A stretch of 64,000 nt of DNA from Oasisia sp. SBJ-2009 (lineage: Eukaryota > Annelida > Polychaeta > Sabellida > Siboglinidae). The translations under genes were made by a program, and so were the position numbers. Location of the stretch: assembly GCA_964017155.1 (NCBI GenBank), contig OZ024861.1, positions 13,744,912 to 13,808,911 on the forward strand. Direction: 5' to 3'. Below, in pieces: positions 37,101 to 46,079 of this stretch. Each line of letters begins with the position of its first letter. Within the stretch, counting starts at the first letter, position 1. The notes below the pieces were generated by a model. It saw nothing but the letters and a program-made list of their open reading frames with translations. It made no database searches and was not told the origin of the DNA.

Positions 37101-40100
37101 TTACTAGCGACACTCTCTCGGGGAACAAATAGAGGTCTCACACCGGCAAGAACATGTCAAGACAGGCGCAACCTATTTGTCCCTGCAGTGGCTGGTCGAA
37201 AGATGTTGGGAGTTCCATTCATCAACCGCCCTTGGTGCTGCCAGAGTGACATGGTTTTCTTGTTAGTGTTTGCTCTCTTAGCCTTTGGTTCTGTCAAGAA
37301 CCTGTACCACAAGGCAGTGATTTACAACTCTGCATGGCAGGGGCGTCAAACTCCCTGAGTTATTGCAATACCTGCATTGCAATACCTGGGATACTCTCGG
37401 ACAACACCTGCATACCATATATTTCAATTCATTCAGACGTCGTATATTCACATGTTCTTGAAAATGTCTTCCAACTATTTCATCAGAGGAGGAAACAGTG
37501 GTTGTTTTTCCAATTAGGATGATCTTACTGTGTTGCGCTATATCAAGTGGCACTGTATAAAATATAAATGTTTATGTTGTTCTGTAATTGGACAAATCCG
37601 TCTTCAAAGAAATAAGAAATTATCAGTTCATTGGTTTAATCCGTTTTAATAAGTTACACTTTTAGAGCATTTGGACTATCATTCGAATACGTTTCTCTGA
37701 TTTGTTTATTGAAAACATGCATTTGCTAATTAACATCCAAACAAACACATACATTTGCAAACTCTACATCAAGGTACATTAATTAACAACCTACCAAACA
37801 CATACGTTTGTAAACAAAAGTACATTAATTTATGAGAAATTCATCCACCAGAAGAAGTACCCCTTCTTGATAAATCCTTATTAGATCAAATAATATTAAA
37901 AAAAAAATAACAATGTATAGTTTGTCACTGATAAACACCGTTCGACGTATGCTACTTCATCCACCCCTGTCTTATCCCAGATCAGTTTTGTTTTACCTGG
38001 TGAAGTTGCTGCACAGCCTGTGTGGTGTGTGCGTCGTTTTTCAGCTGGGTCGGATCTTCCAGTAAAATCACCATTGCCTTGATGTGATCCTTCAACTCGG
38101 TGGTACTGATTTTGAAATCAGCGGACTGGAAGACATCCTTATGAATGCCTATAACCTGCCGAAAGACAATCATACAACATTTGTCTTGCATTATTATAAT
38201 CAGAAATGTTGCATGTAATGTTGCACGTGCCATTGTATATAGTTTGTGTTAGTTATAGGTTTGACTTTTCATGTTATGTTTTTATGTCTATATCAAGGAA
38301 ACTACATTAAACAGTTTGCTAAAAATATTTATCTAAAGACCTGAGCAACATGTACAGCTGCATAAATACAAAAGTTGTAACACTTTTTTTCTGATTTACT
38401 GTAGATTTGTACTACAATTTGTGGTATATGTGATAGTGGGGCGGATATGTGGAAAATAGCAGAGGGATTGTGGGTTTGGTGGTAAAAGCACCAATATTGG
38501 CATAGTTGATGTTAACGAGGTACTAAGCGATTTTAAATATAGTACCAAACTCAATTTGTCCCCATGGTGTCCATAAAATGACCAAATCCAAGATGGCCAC
38601 CAATCGAAGTGTGAACATTTAGAAAAGGCTTTATCTTCATTAATAATTGACATAAATAGATGAATGAAATGTCTATTTCTATGTTTTCAGATATGGGGAT
38701 TCCAACGGAACCATCATTTGAATGGCAAAATGTAAAACATTGAACATTTACAAGACAAATGTATAAAATATGGTCGTAAAAATGCAAAACGACAAGAACA
38801 TTTACTTACTTACTTATGCCTTTTCGCTCGCTCGGAGCATAGGCCATCGACTAAGGAACGCCACTGTTTTCTGTCTGTGGCCATCTTCTCCATTTCTTTC
38901 CAGGTGTACCCCATCTCTTTTGTATCTTTTTCTGTGTCTCTCTGCCAGGTGTTTCGTGGCCTACCTCTTCTTCTCTTCCCTGGGGGGTTCCATGTGATGG
39001 CTTGACGGGTGATTGATTCTGGTGGTTTCCTTAGTGTATGTCCTATCCACCTCCATTTTCTCTTCTTTATTTCATTTTCTATGGGTAGTTGCTTGGTTGT
39101 TTTCCAGAGTGTGGTGTTCGGTACCTTGTCTGTCCACTTCAAGTGTAGTATTCTGCGCAGGCATTTGTTGATGAAGGTCTGTATTTTCTTTAGTGTCTTC
39201 TGTGTGGTTCGCCATGTCTCCGCTCCGTAGAGCAAAACAGCCTTCACATTTGAGTTAAACAATCTCAGCTTGGTGTTAATTTTGATTCGTTTTGCTCTCC
39301 AAATTTGTCTCAACATGATGAATGCCACTCTTGCTTTCTGGATTCTTGCTTTGACGTCTTCTTCTGTCCCTCCAGTTTTGTTTATTGTACTGCCCAGGTA
39401 TGTGAATGCATCTGTCTCTTCCAGTGGCTCTCCGTTCAATGTAATGGGGTTGTTGTTCTTTGTGTTGGCTTTCATAGTCTTTGTCTTGCTTCTGTTGATG
39501 TTGAGTCCAAGCTGTGTTGACACTGTGTTTAGCTGCTCTGTTTTTTCCTGCATCTGTTTATGGCTGTGTGAGAGGAGAGCGAGGTCATCCGCAAAGTCCA
39601 GGTCCTCCAATTGGCTCCATGGTGTCCACTGGATCCCATTTCTTCTGTTTTTTGTAGTCTTTTTCATGATCCAGTCTATGGCGAGCAGGAATAGGAACGG
39701 TGACAGAAGACATCCTTGCCTCACTCCTGTCTTCACCATGAAGGAGTCCGTTAGTTGTCCTGCATGAATGACCCTGCATGCCATGTCTTCATAACTACTT
39801 CTTATCAGAGATATAAATTTCTCAGGTATGCCGTAGTGCTGTCTATTTCTATGTTTTCAGGTATGGGGATTCCAACGGAACCATCATTTGAATGGCAAAA
39901 TGTAAAACATTGAACATTTACAAGACAAATGTGTAAAATATGGTCGTAAAAATGCAAAACGACAAGAACATTTGGGTGCAATAAATGGATTTTTTTATTG
40001 CCAATCATGTTGGTACAATAGCATGGAATCATATTTTCAACTGTTCATGCATATTTATATTGAATATAATTCAAAACGTTAGCATTGATATTCAATAATG

Positions 40101-42860
40101 ATAATTGCTGTCATTTTATACAGCTTGACAAGATGAAACAAAAATAAATAAATAAAATAAACCATCATTCAAAACAAACTGTTGAACATAAGACTGGACT
40201 CATCACTTTAGCAAAAAAGTAACAATACAAAATAAGCTGTCATACTGATCATGCCCCTTCTTCTCTATCCCTCGCACAGTTGTCACTATGGCTGGATCTG
40301 CGATGTCTCTGGTATCCAAAACCAGAAGATCTCCACTCTCCTCCATGAACGGATTCCCAAGCTCTTCGATCACTTCCACGAGAGCCTGAACTTCGCTTGC
40401 AAAGTTGACTTGTACAGCCATTATGTGTTCGTGTTGCCTGCCATTGTCCCTGCCAGTGTGGTTATCCAGGCATGCTGTTTCAAAGCCGTCGATGGTCCTC
40501 GCAATTTCTGATCCAGCTACCATCCATCGCAGTAGAGCTCTAGGGTTTTGCCGATTGCTCCACCATCACCTTTGACGATTGCGTTGTTTTGCTCATGCGC
40601 GTGGTCGATAGCTATGGCTGAGAAGGGACGGGTCGATTTGTGCACTACGAAGCTGCCTCGGTCAAACTCTTTCGCTACATCAGGGAGTCGTTCGTGCAGT
40701 GTTGTCATATCACGTATATGTACGGGAACCCAGCGAGAACAGTGTTTGTGGTCCAGGGCAAAGAACCATGGAGACAGTGCTCTCAATGCAATGATGTAGA
40801 GTGGGAAGTTTCCTTCGCGAAGTGATCGCACAAAGACCAGCATAAGGCATTCCAAGTGCATTACCATGTACCAGTAGTGGAACTGTGGAGAAGCCTCAAC
40901 CTGCTTCACACACCAATCAGCAAACGGTAGTGGTTCACTTGTGTCCAAGCAATATGCATCATATGCTGTACGAAGCATAATTGACAATGCACTGGAGGTG
41001 ACTTGGTGTGCATGCCTGGTTCGTTTGACATGTGCGCCCTTGAGAAAGGAGTCAGCCGTTCCTGGAGTCGCAATACCTGCCTTAGTGAGAACATTTCTTC
41101 AGCCACTTCCGTCGAGCAAGTCTCCGAGGGTCGCCAAGGTTGCCATCTCTATATGTATCATGTGTATGTCTGGCCCATGTAGCTCATATGACAAAAAGTA
41201 AAATAGGCACTATGTGAAATGAATGAGGATAATAGTATACTGATATATAACATCCATTTCTGAGAATAATCTATTCATTTCGCCTTGGCCGCACCCATTT
41301 TAACATCAATATCATCATAATATGAATTTAAATGCATTGTATCGACAAATAGGTGGTGGCATTTGATTCATTATGTCAGCAAACATACGCAACGACACTT
41401 CATTCATGTTTATACGATATTTATTCAGGAAGATATGACGATAATTAGAATTTCGCGACTCGGGTGGCGGCCATGTTGGATTTTTCAAATTTTAGGGCCC
41501 CATGGGAAATATTTAGCTTTGCACTATATCTGAAATCAATTAGTACCTTCTTAGCATCAACTATGCCAGTTTTGTGGTTTTACCACCAAATCCACAATCA
41601 AATCACATATCTGCCCCACTATGAATATTAAAACAAGGCACATGCTTGGTTAAGGTTCAATACATCATACACAACACATTGCTGAAAACAATGGTAATGA
41701 AACAATTTCTGTACAACATTTAGATTTTGTAATTTTTGCTATTTGGTTGCAGTGCCACACTTAATAGTATCCTCTCATGAGACCACCATGACGATATACC
41801 TAAGTTTTTATGACTGCACAAACATAATTATTGCAGCATAATACGTGACTACTTACATCCACCAACGACTGTCTGTTGGCGATGGAGGAAGCAAACAGTC
41901 GACAGTCGGTCATCAACTGTAGCAACGCGATGGTGTCCCCTCCTCCGGCTCTGAACGACTTGTGACTGGGACCCATCATGACTTTGGCAATCTCCCACGC
42001 CTCCCTCTCCCAGAGAGGCTTGTCTGGGTTTGTCTGACCAGGGTCTGAGCCGGGAGTGAGCTGGGAGAGAATATCTTGTTCCCACTCCTGATGCCGTGCG
42101 AGACAAGATGGGCACAAACCTTGTTCCCTGGTAAATATATGTGTCGAGTGTGTATTGACCTAACGTCAATATCATGGTCAACCCTGCAGGTCATATTGTA
42201 GTAATGTAATGCCAGTATGGTAGGATGTTGGAAAAACTAATGATTAACATAAACACTATATCACAGGTATTGCAAATACTAGCTTTGGTACTAGATCACT
42301 GAAGCACGTGTAGCATCATATTTCTAATGCAAAGCATAAAGTAATTTGTGTAATTTGTCTGTACATATTGATTACAAACTATTCACATTCTCACTGTCAG
42401 TTTTTTCGGTTAGCGTAGGGATATACACAGTGGTGGATATTTGTGTACATATGTTTACTTGTAGTAAAAGGATTTGACCGTAAAAGGGATCCAATCTTCA
42501 AAGTCCATTTCGCTTACTCTTCGCAAAACGTGGACCACATACATTTAATAAATGCATATAATAATGTTCGCACACGTCCAAGTGAACCCTAAGATCATAG
42601 ATAGGTCACATTTTGCACACAATGATAATAAAATAAAACAAGTAGTGGCTGCAGCAACTCAAAAACATTGTTTAAGGAGTTACGTACTGACAAGGTCCAT
42701 CACATGGCTGGGGTGGGAACCTCTGGTGCAGCGATAGGTGGTAGTTTCTGATCGCGACATCGCAGAAGGCATAAATGCCTTCTGCCGTGCAGACCAGCGC
42801 CTGGCCCGCTTTCAGCCAGTTCACGTAGCCGCTGTCCTGGAAGCGGCTTGGCTCAGCCAT
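22125..42860 (-). CDS. CXorf38-like / NACHT / LRR protein (NLR-type), twelve exons
   Basis: Exons in transcript order: 42688-42880 (ATG at 42858-42860), 41857-42127, 37997-38155, 33880-33993, 32804-32924, 30510-30599, 27871-29509, 23608-23697, 23236-23319, 22935-23018, 22550-22648, 22125-22431 (TGA at 22125-22127). All junctions keep phase and the joined frame is 1077 codons. Introns are GT-AG, except exon 8 with a GC donor (CAG|GCATGT) and exon 5 with a weak donor (AAA|GTTCGT). Residues 1-201 resemble human CXorf38 as I remember it. Residues 202-310 are polar and helical. NACHT (about 380-650) has Walker A GPGGIGKT at 386-393 and a Walker-B-like FIFEDCES. About five LRRs and a 100-residue helical tail follow. 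NLR proteins are cytosolic NTPase sensors that oligomerise on detecting ligands or damage; ligand and effector are unknown here. Upstream exons may exist, since the frame is open before the ATG within exon 1. Confidence 0.8.
23700..24985. other. Intron 7 sequence, 3' part
   Basis: No exon recognised. Two diverged copies of a segment with GTGTGATTGTTT and GGTGGATTT lie near 24290-24350 and 24598-24660, a local duplication of about 308 bp period. Confidence 0.5.
24990..25220 (+). pseudogene. PIF/Harbinger (HARBI1-like) transposase N-terminal relic
   Basis: The plus-strand frame reads EIYDNAKLFTRYRFSGADIM then DLVDFVGGT. This is the N-terminal helical region of Harbinger nucleases (usual form: RYRhxxxxhhxLhxhh). 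After a frameshift the next bases give LRY-F-xGKFPVYC-type text, as in the following conserved block. The catalytic part is missing. It sits inside intron 7 in antisense to the NLR-type gene. Confidence 0.6.
25611..27215 (+). pseudogene. THAP / DDE_4-type DNA transposon relic
   Basis: Starts MPKQSIAVGCTNHNLKPGKN, the C-x-x-x-x-C-side start of a THAP zinc finger. In the neighbouring frame it continues as YVFPQDADRKQRWL and AVKRQ..NWEPSKHTVLC, so the THAP domain is complete but frameshifted. Near 26770-26915 a coiled coil leads to LNLGSLKGNDERSNFYTG. Near 27130-27165 VRWPDREILKQTLYAGL occurs, matching the conserved WPxRE block of DDE_Tnp_4 transposases. The order THAP - coiled coil - FYTG - WPDRE is that of ISL2EU-like elements. 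Many breaks; inactive. Confidence 0.7.
27316..27727. repeat. Three (TA)n microsatellites
   Basis: TA arrays at about 27317-27364, 27438-27514 and 27680-27725, separated by unique AT-rich DNA, all in intron 7. Confidence 0.9.
27871..29509 (-). CDS. Exon 7 of the NLR-type gene: NACHT domain and first LRR
   Basis: 1639 bp, acceptor ATCTTTTTTAG (exon starts 29509) and donor GAT|GTAAGT at 27870. Motifs in order: Walker A GPGGIGKT, hhhhSMREL strand, Walker-B-like CLFIFEDCES (canonical DGLDE is replaced, the acids being Glu), sensor-1-like ARVLVTARA, and the YGFDESRVDRYV helix. The conserved Pro of the winged-helix region lies in YVPMFCNLLC, and a helical HD2-like region with FVHFIMQEFLAA follows. 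The exon ends in LRR-like text (VKVLNFEHTQIST). The unbroken frame of 545 codons argues for a functional gene. Confidence 0.9.
29510..32800. other. Introns 5-6 of the NLR-type gene outside exon 6
   Basis: AT-rich intron sequence. Apart from exon 6 (30510-30599) no convincing exon, RNA gene or transposon coding region is visible. Open frames near 32050-32500 on both strands are short and lack family resemblance. Confidence 0.5.
30510..30599 (-). CDS. Exon 6 of the NLR-type gene
   Basis: 90 bp with acceptor TTTTTCTACAG and donor ATG|GTATTA, reading QPQPPTQQEVPSRLTAMEMS. The one-base overhang G joins AA of exon 7 to give Glu, and the one-base overhang of exon 5 joins AC here. The phase agreement on both sides is the main support. 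It is a Pro/Gln-rich linker. Confidence 0.55.
32804..33993 (-). CDS. Exons 4-5 of the NLR-type gene: helical linker
   Basis: Exon 4 is 33880-33993 (114 bp, phase 0, acceptor TTCTATCATAG, donor CAG|GTATTT), with text such as VLDIEQILWKRKIDCIRQHQ. Exon 5 is 32804-32924 (acceptor TTATTTATAG) and starts LANIVEFVTAQNNTNS. Its donor AAA|GTTCGT is weak, but it is the only in-phase GT. Neither exon matches a named domain. Heptad-like hydrophobic spacing suggests coiled coil. Confidence 0.6.
34018..34106. repeat. (ATC)n trinucleotide tail of the LINE
   Basis: About 29 ATC units (ATG on the element strand) follow the LINE 3' end. They stop about 25 bases before exon 4 of the NLR-type gene (acceptor AG at 33994-33995). 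Confidence 0.95.
34159..35961 (-). CDS. Reverse transcriptase frame of the RTE-like LINE
   Basis: 600 codons without stop: RT fingers, palm and thumb plus a C-terminal region with GHRKRGRPRLRFKDTIKRNL. Catalytic Asp residues are kept in FVDFSKAFD and FPDD. It lacks its endonuclease in frame, so it is a fragment of the ancestral single ORF. Confidence 0.85.
   Translation of the reverse strand: MELQRAADSNNMKGFYNGLKEVCGPKKKGPVQLKSSDGMETFSDSKRLVARWSEHFQKLLNVPGDIDHEALNNIPQRIIKTSLDEIPTMDEMARAIAGLKDGKAPEGDGIPADVWKHGGGNLFSRLYQLITNAWEVSSVPQAWKDSSIVTIYKKGDRTDCGNYRGISFLSTAGKIFARILLSRLSTHITPEIVPETQCGFRGNRSTVDMIFCLRQVQEKCTEQDRPLYMVFVDFSKAFDTVGRTGLWQLLRKYGCPEKFTTMIEALHTGMMANVSVGGEVSEPLSVTNWVKQGCVLAPTLFSIFLSAMLDEAFRDMGDGIYIQSRQSADLFNVAHFKVKTNTTRILMRELLFPDDSALVAHSAEEMQKTADAFSCASKKFGLKINIKKTEVLYQPNSTRTREEDIMVDGNKLNSVLEFTYIGSTISSDGCIDDEIQRRMAKASASFGRLRQRLWNNHHVSMRVKGKIYRAIVLSTLLYGAEAWTVYRRQVKKLHAFMMRHLRSIMKLTWMDNVTNKEILERTGLPSMEDLLIRKNLRWTGHLMRMSPDRLPKQVLYSQLSSGHRKRGRPRLRFKDTIKRNLKMRDKKIDSWTSLSQQRDK
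37997..38155 (-). CDS. Exon 3 of the NLR-type gene: end of CXorf38-like region
   Basis: 159 bp, phase 0 on both sides, acceptor TTTCGGCAG and donor CAG|GTAAAA. It starts VIGIHKDVFQSADFKISTTE. The remembered CXorf38 text at this place is VIKCRNEIMHSSEMKVSS, whose RNxxxH looks like a HEPN-type motif. Here the Arg and His positions are His and Gln, so the motif is lost. Confidence 0.7.
38671..38803. repeat. 133-bp direct repeat, left copy (long target-site duplication)
   Basis: Runs from GTCTATTTCTATGTTTTCAG to GACAAGAACATTT. It matches 39841-39973 except A/G at the base after CAG and A/G in AAATGTRTAAA. Confidence 0.95.
38804..39840 (-). mobile_element. 5'-truncated LINE insertion with open RT frame
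   Basis: The minus-strand frame runs 39835-38810 without stop: HYGIPEKFISLIRSSYED, VRQGCLLSPFLFLLAIDW, LEDLDFADDLALLSHSHKQM (intact FADD box), LYGAETWRTTQKTLKKIQ, and a basic tail ending CSERAKRHK. The 3' end has a short (TAAG)n tail at 38804-38815. The copy begins in mid-RT, so it was truncated on insertion. It is flanked by 133-bp direct duplications (38671-38803 and 39841-39973) with two mismatches. The fragment at 14296 is from the same family. Confidence 0.9.
39841..39973. repeat. 133-bp direct repeat, right copy (long target-site duplication)
   Basis: Second copy of the preceding repeat. It begins exactly where the LINE-coding sequence ends. Confidence 0.95.
40203..41195 (-). pseudogene. 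Mobile-element protein of the ALDHxxxxRW family (probable transposase), broken
   Basis: On the minus strand: LATLGDLLDGSG, a TGA stop in place of the expected Trp, then TKAGIATPGTADSFLKGAHV, HAHQVTSS, WFFALDHKHCSRWVPVHIRD and AIDHAHEQNNAIVKGDGGAI. A frameshift near 40520 follows, then MVAGSEIARTIDGFE and ESGDLLVLDTRDIADPAIV. I know this as a large repeat-associated protein family in cnidarians and lophotrochozoans. The invariant Asp/Glu in ALDH and HEQNN suggest a DDE-type enzyme, possibly the Academ group, but I cannot verify the superfamily. The N-terminal part is missing. It lies between terminal inverted repeats, consistent with a DNA transposon. Confidence 0.65.
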
Positions 42861-42880
42861 GCTTCCTAAGGCTTCAGTGT
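41857..42880 (-). CDS. Exons 1-2 of the NLR-type gene: CXorf38-like N-terminus
   Basis: Exon 1 (42688-42880) encodes DSGYVNWLKAGQALVCTAEG, matching the CXorf38 pattern of a KNWVKAGHCLL-type helix, and ends in a Cys-rich PCDGPC. Exon 2 (41857-42127) holds CPSCLARHQEW, then WEREAWEIAKVMMG and GGGDTIALLQLMTDCRLF. This parallels the CxxC..W, AWEVAKAFM and DAVALLSLINSC blocks of CXorf38. The junction is phase 2 (CA|G). The acceptor of exon 1 is TTATTGTGCAG (exon starts 42880). The CxxC pairs could bind zinc, but this is inference. Confidence 0.75.
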
Positions 42881-43340
42881 CTGCACAATAATAAAATATA
42901 CATGTAGAAATGAATGGTCTATATAATAGTACGTTTGCATTTATGCACCTATATCTAGGCAATAACAACAAAATAAAACTAACTAAAAAATCCCTGTGCC
43001 AAATAAGGCTGAGCGCAGGTTTACAATTTTGATAATTTTTTCACATGTGTACTATTATGTAAAATACTATTAACATGTTATATTAACACAAGTTTGCACA
43101 TTTGTTGCACATGCATTGCAGTTATATTTTCCCAAATTGTGGGTCACTACCTTTCTAGTTATCATGTTGTTTTCTCGGTGACTTGACATCTGGTTGTTCC
43201 ACGAGCAAAAGCGGTGTCCGACGCCTTGCCATGGCGCCGACGACAAACTCTGCCTCCGTTGGCATCTATCCCATGTTGACTGAAAAAGCACATATGAATT
43301 GATGATATATGCCAAAGAAATTTGTGTTACATCGTTAATA
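42881..43340 (-). other. Upstream region of the NLR-type gene; possible 5' UTR exon
   Basis: On the minus strand, ACTTTTTCAG-like sequence near 43280 could be an acceptor and AAAG|GTAGTG near 43155 a donor, giving an exon of about 120 bp. It carries only short upstream frames (such as MARRRTPLLLVEQPDVK ending in a stop), so it would be untranslated leader. Speculative. Confidence 0.25.
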
Positions 43341-43342
43341 AA

Positions 43343-43345
<3 letters not shown>

Positions 43346-43408
<63 letters not shown>
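43346..43408. repeat. (AT)n microsatellite
   Basis: About 30 TA units. Confidence 0.95.
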
Positions 43409-43487
43409 GTGTGTGTACAGTCATTCTGTCGCACACAGACAATCTTTGTAACAGAGAGTGGCACAAAAGATTAAATACTAGGTGCAA

Positions 43488-43820
43488 GAGAAAGTAAAGG
43501 CAAGTTCTTATATAGCGCAGTATCCAGTCCTCAGGACCGTTCAAAGCCATTTTCACTGTTCGTCCGTGACAGACTTGTTTACTCAGACACCATCTCGGCT
43601 TCTCTGGGAAGCATCCAGCCATAAGCTACAATTAATGCGCGAAGGCTGCTCGTACACATATCCACCACTGTATATAGCCAGGTACTCATTTATTCAGCTC
43701 AGTGAACTGGAGCAATGTAGAGTGAAAAAACTTGCCAAAGGTTTTAACACCGCAGCCAGGATTCGAACCCGGGTTCTTGTAGTCGAAAGTCCGAATCGCT
43801 ACCCCTGAGCCACTGCGCTC
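43488..43820 (-). repeat. tRNA-derived SINE
   Basis: On the minus strand the element starts with a tRNA-like head: A-box-like GTGGCTCAGGGGTAGCG (43797-43813) and B box GGTTCGAATCC (43759-43769). A unique body follows (GCATTAATTGTAGCTTATGG, TGCTTCCCAGAGAAGCCGAG) and a 3' part ending GCGCTATATAAGAACTTGCC. SINEs are transcribed by RNA polymerase III from these boxes and mobilised by LINEs. Just beyond the head the plus strand repeats CTCAGGGGTAGAGCTTCGG, a small head duplication. An older copy lies at 16275-16560. Confidence 0.85.
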
Positions 43821-44570
43821 AGGGGTAGAGCTTCGGACTTACAACAGTGAAGAAGGACTGAAAGCATGAAGTGAGGTATTGGGATATATATGAATGAAAT
43901 GAAACCCATGGACTGGGGCTGAGGGGTACATGTAATCAGGCATTTGTTGCTATATAATCCTATTACTTGTGCTACTATTAAAATAAATCGTTCAGCTGCA
44001 TGAAACACTACAAATAGAATATCACAAAGAATCGATGATTTGCAACAGTTCTAAAGGTGTGTTAAGATACAATGTATTACAGACAGCAGTGAGCATATCA
44101 ACACTTAAACATTATTTTATTCAACAACATATTTGTATTGCCTTGAATAGTTTGTGAACACTTTACCTGATTCGTGAACTTTTGTCAGTATGTTGTTACA
44201 ACAGTGTGTGTATGTAGCAGTAGAGGTGTTTATAACAGACACAGTTGGGACACAGGCTACTGTCATAGGAGGTTCTGCATTTACCAGTCGCCTTGATGTA
44301 GGATGTCTTGGCAGAACTGTACCTATCCGGTCATTGTGAAATCCAAATACATATCTCCTTATGGTGGACAACTGCTACATCTTCTTTCTACAAAATGACA
44401 AAGTCAGCAATTACATCAAAGATGGAAGAAGGAATTACGCCGTACATATGTGTCAAATATGTGTCATGCATGGGATTGACCAGTCTTCTTCAACAACAGC
44501 TTTATTCAGAACAAAAGACACCTTGTAACAATAGTGTAAAAATACTGGTACAGTAAACAATAATAAATAT

Positions 44571-44782
<212 letters not shown>

Positions 44783-44975
44783 CATACAAAAAAGACACAA
44801 CCTTATCTAATCATCGCAAGGTGATGTGTATTTTATGAGTTGTTGACACGACATGCACCGGCCGGCTGTCAATGGACTCATGCTGCTGCTCGTGACGCAT
44901 ACTCCAACATATCCCATATGATATCAACACGTCCACCCGTCAATTAGTAACCACGATTTAACAGTGGGTAAACGC

Positions 44976-45119
<144 letters not shown>

Positions 45120-45547
45120 CCTACAACTACTAAAACACAATAACGTAAAATACTAATGCATTCGACCCTTCACTGCAAATAATATAGCAACGTTTTCACC
45201 GACAACTTATTAACTTACATGGACTTATGATCCTTCTATTAAGATATATAAATTATTAACCGTTCATATAACAACCCTTCAAGTCATATCCTGTGAACTA
45301 ACATGTGAGTGAACAAAACGTCATCCGACATATCACCTAATCAATTAATATATTTTCAACAAACGACGCACCATTTATAACCCCGCCCATTTAAATTTGT
45401 CAACATCAAACCGTGACTAAATATTTTGTTTCTTATGTGATATATTTTACATGGATACACCACTAGAACTACGTACAAGAGAGAACCAACTTGCTCTGCA
45501 ACATCCCCACCCATTTGACGTTGTAACGGGCAGTTTGTGTAACAGCA

Positions 45548-46072
45548 CTGGGCCCAGTTTCATGAAGCCATGTAACTTTACGCGCAATTACGCGGTCTAC
45601 TGGTCGCAGCTAACAGCGAATAGTCAATACAGCTTGCGGCCGGTTTCATGAGACCAATTTAGCATTGGCGCCACTACATCGCGGTAGCATTGACCCCCTT
45701 ACGTCGCGGTGGGGAATCCCTGTATTTGTGCTGTGTCCGAACATACTTTTTTCTTTCTAGCTGTGCTTTTGTCGTTCGTATAGCAAATGGGAAGCTATGA
45801 TGAATGTAAAGGATATCCAGTGTATACATTAAAAATAATAATGTTGAGATTGGGCGTGTCGGGAGCATACCGTACATTTTCAACTTCGGGAGCATACCGT
45901 AAATATTTCAACCAGCGTAAAGTTACGCCTACTAAATACATGGTGTAGCTAAGTGCAACTATGGAGCAGACTCATGAAACGCAACCAGTGTAACTTTACG
46001 ACGTCTTAGATTTTCGATGAGTTATCGCCCGCCTCGACGTCGTAAGTAGCCGCTATGAAACTGGCCCCAGAT
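45548..46072. mobile_element. Putative MITE with GGGCCAGTTTCAT termini
   Basis: GGGCCCAGTTTCATGAAGCC at about 45550 faces GCCGCTATGAAACTGGCCCC ending near 46070. Related internal inverted pieces (TTTCATGAGACC / ACTCATGAAACGC, GTAACTTTACG / GTAAAGTTACG) support an inverted-repeat element of about 520 bp without coding capacity. Confidence 0.55.
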
Positions 46073-46079
46073 CTTCCGG

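Larger units (their letters stand above)
34015..37290 (-). mobile_element. APE/RT non-LTR retrotransposon (RTE/CFDP2-like), decayed
   Basis: On the minus strand: a 5' region (37050-37290), an apurinic endonuclease start QLLTIGQWNVRTLLD (about 36880-36940), then LLLIGDFNARIGRENDKW and MIDFIITRCRDKM (36440-36700). An RT of about 600 codons follows (34159-35961). RT blocks include LKDGKAPEGDGIPADVWK, FVDFSKAFDTV, VKQGCVLAPTLFSIFL and LLFPDDSALVAHS, where Pro replaces the usual Ala in F-A-D-D. The C-terminus has LLYGAEAWTVYRRQ and RWTGHLMRM. The endonuclease is internally deleted and frameshifted against the RT frame, so the copy is dead although the RT frame is open. The 3' tail is an (ATG)n array. 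It sits in intron 3 of the NLR-type gene, same strand, next to the exon-4 acceptor. Confidence 0.85.
38433..41622. mobile_element. TIR DNA transposon in intron 2 of the NLR-type gene
   Basis: ATAGTGGGGCGGATATGTG at 38433 is mirrored by CACATATCTGCCCCACTAT ending at 41622. The inverted match continues for about 180 bp (GGATTTGGTGGTAAAA, TGGCATAGTTGATG, AAGGTACTAA, CCCATGG, ATCCAAGATGGCC-type landmarks) with visible divergence. Inside is the protein relic at 40200-41200 (-) and a younger LINE insertion at 38804-39840. The element occupies most of intron 2. Target-site duplications were not resolved. Confidence 0.75.

Noticed and set aside
43740..43815. Functional tRNA gene
   Set aside because: The A and B boxes are good, but the acceptor stem does not close and the sequence continues into a body shared with the copy at 16.3 kb, so it is a SINE head.
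44160..44390. Possible minus-strand exon ending at a GTAAAG donor (LVNAEPPMTVACVPTVSVIN)
   Set aside because: No recognised domain, no partner exons, and a stop close to the only plausible acceptor.
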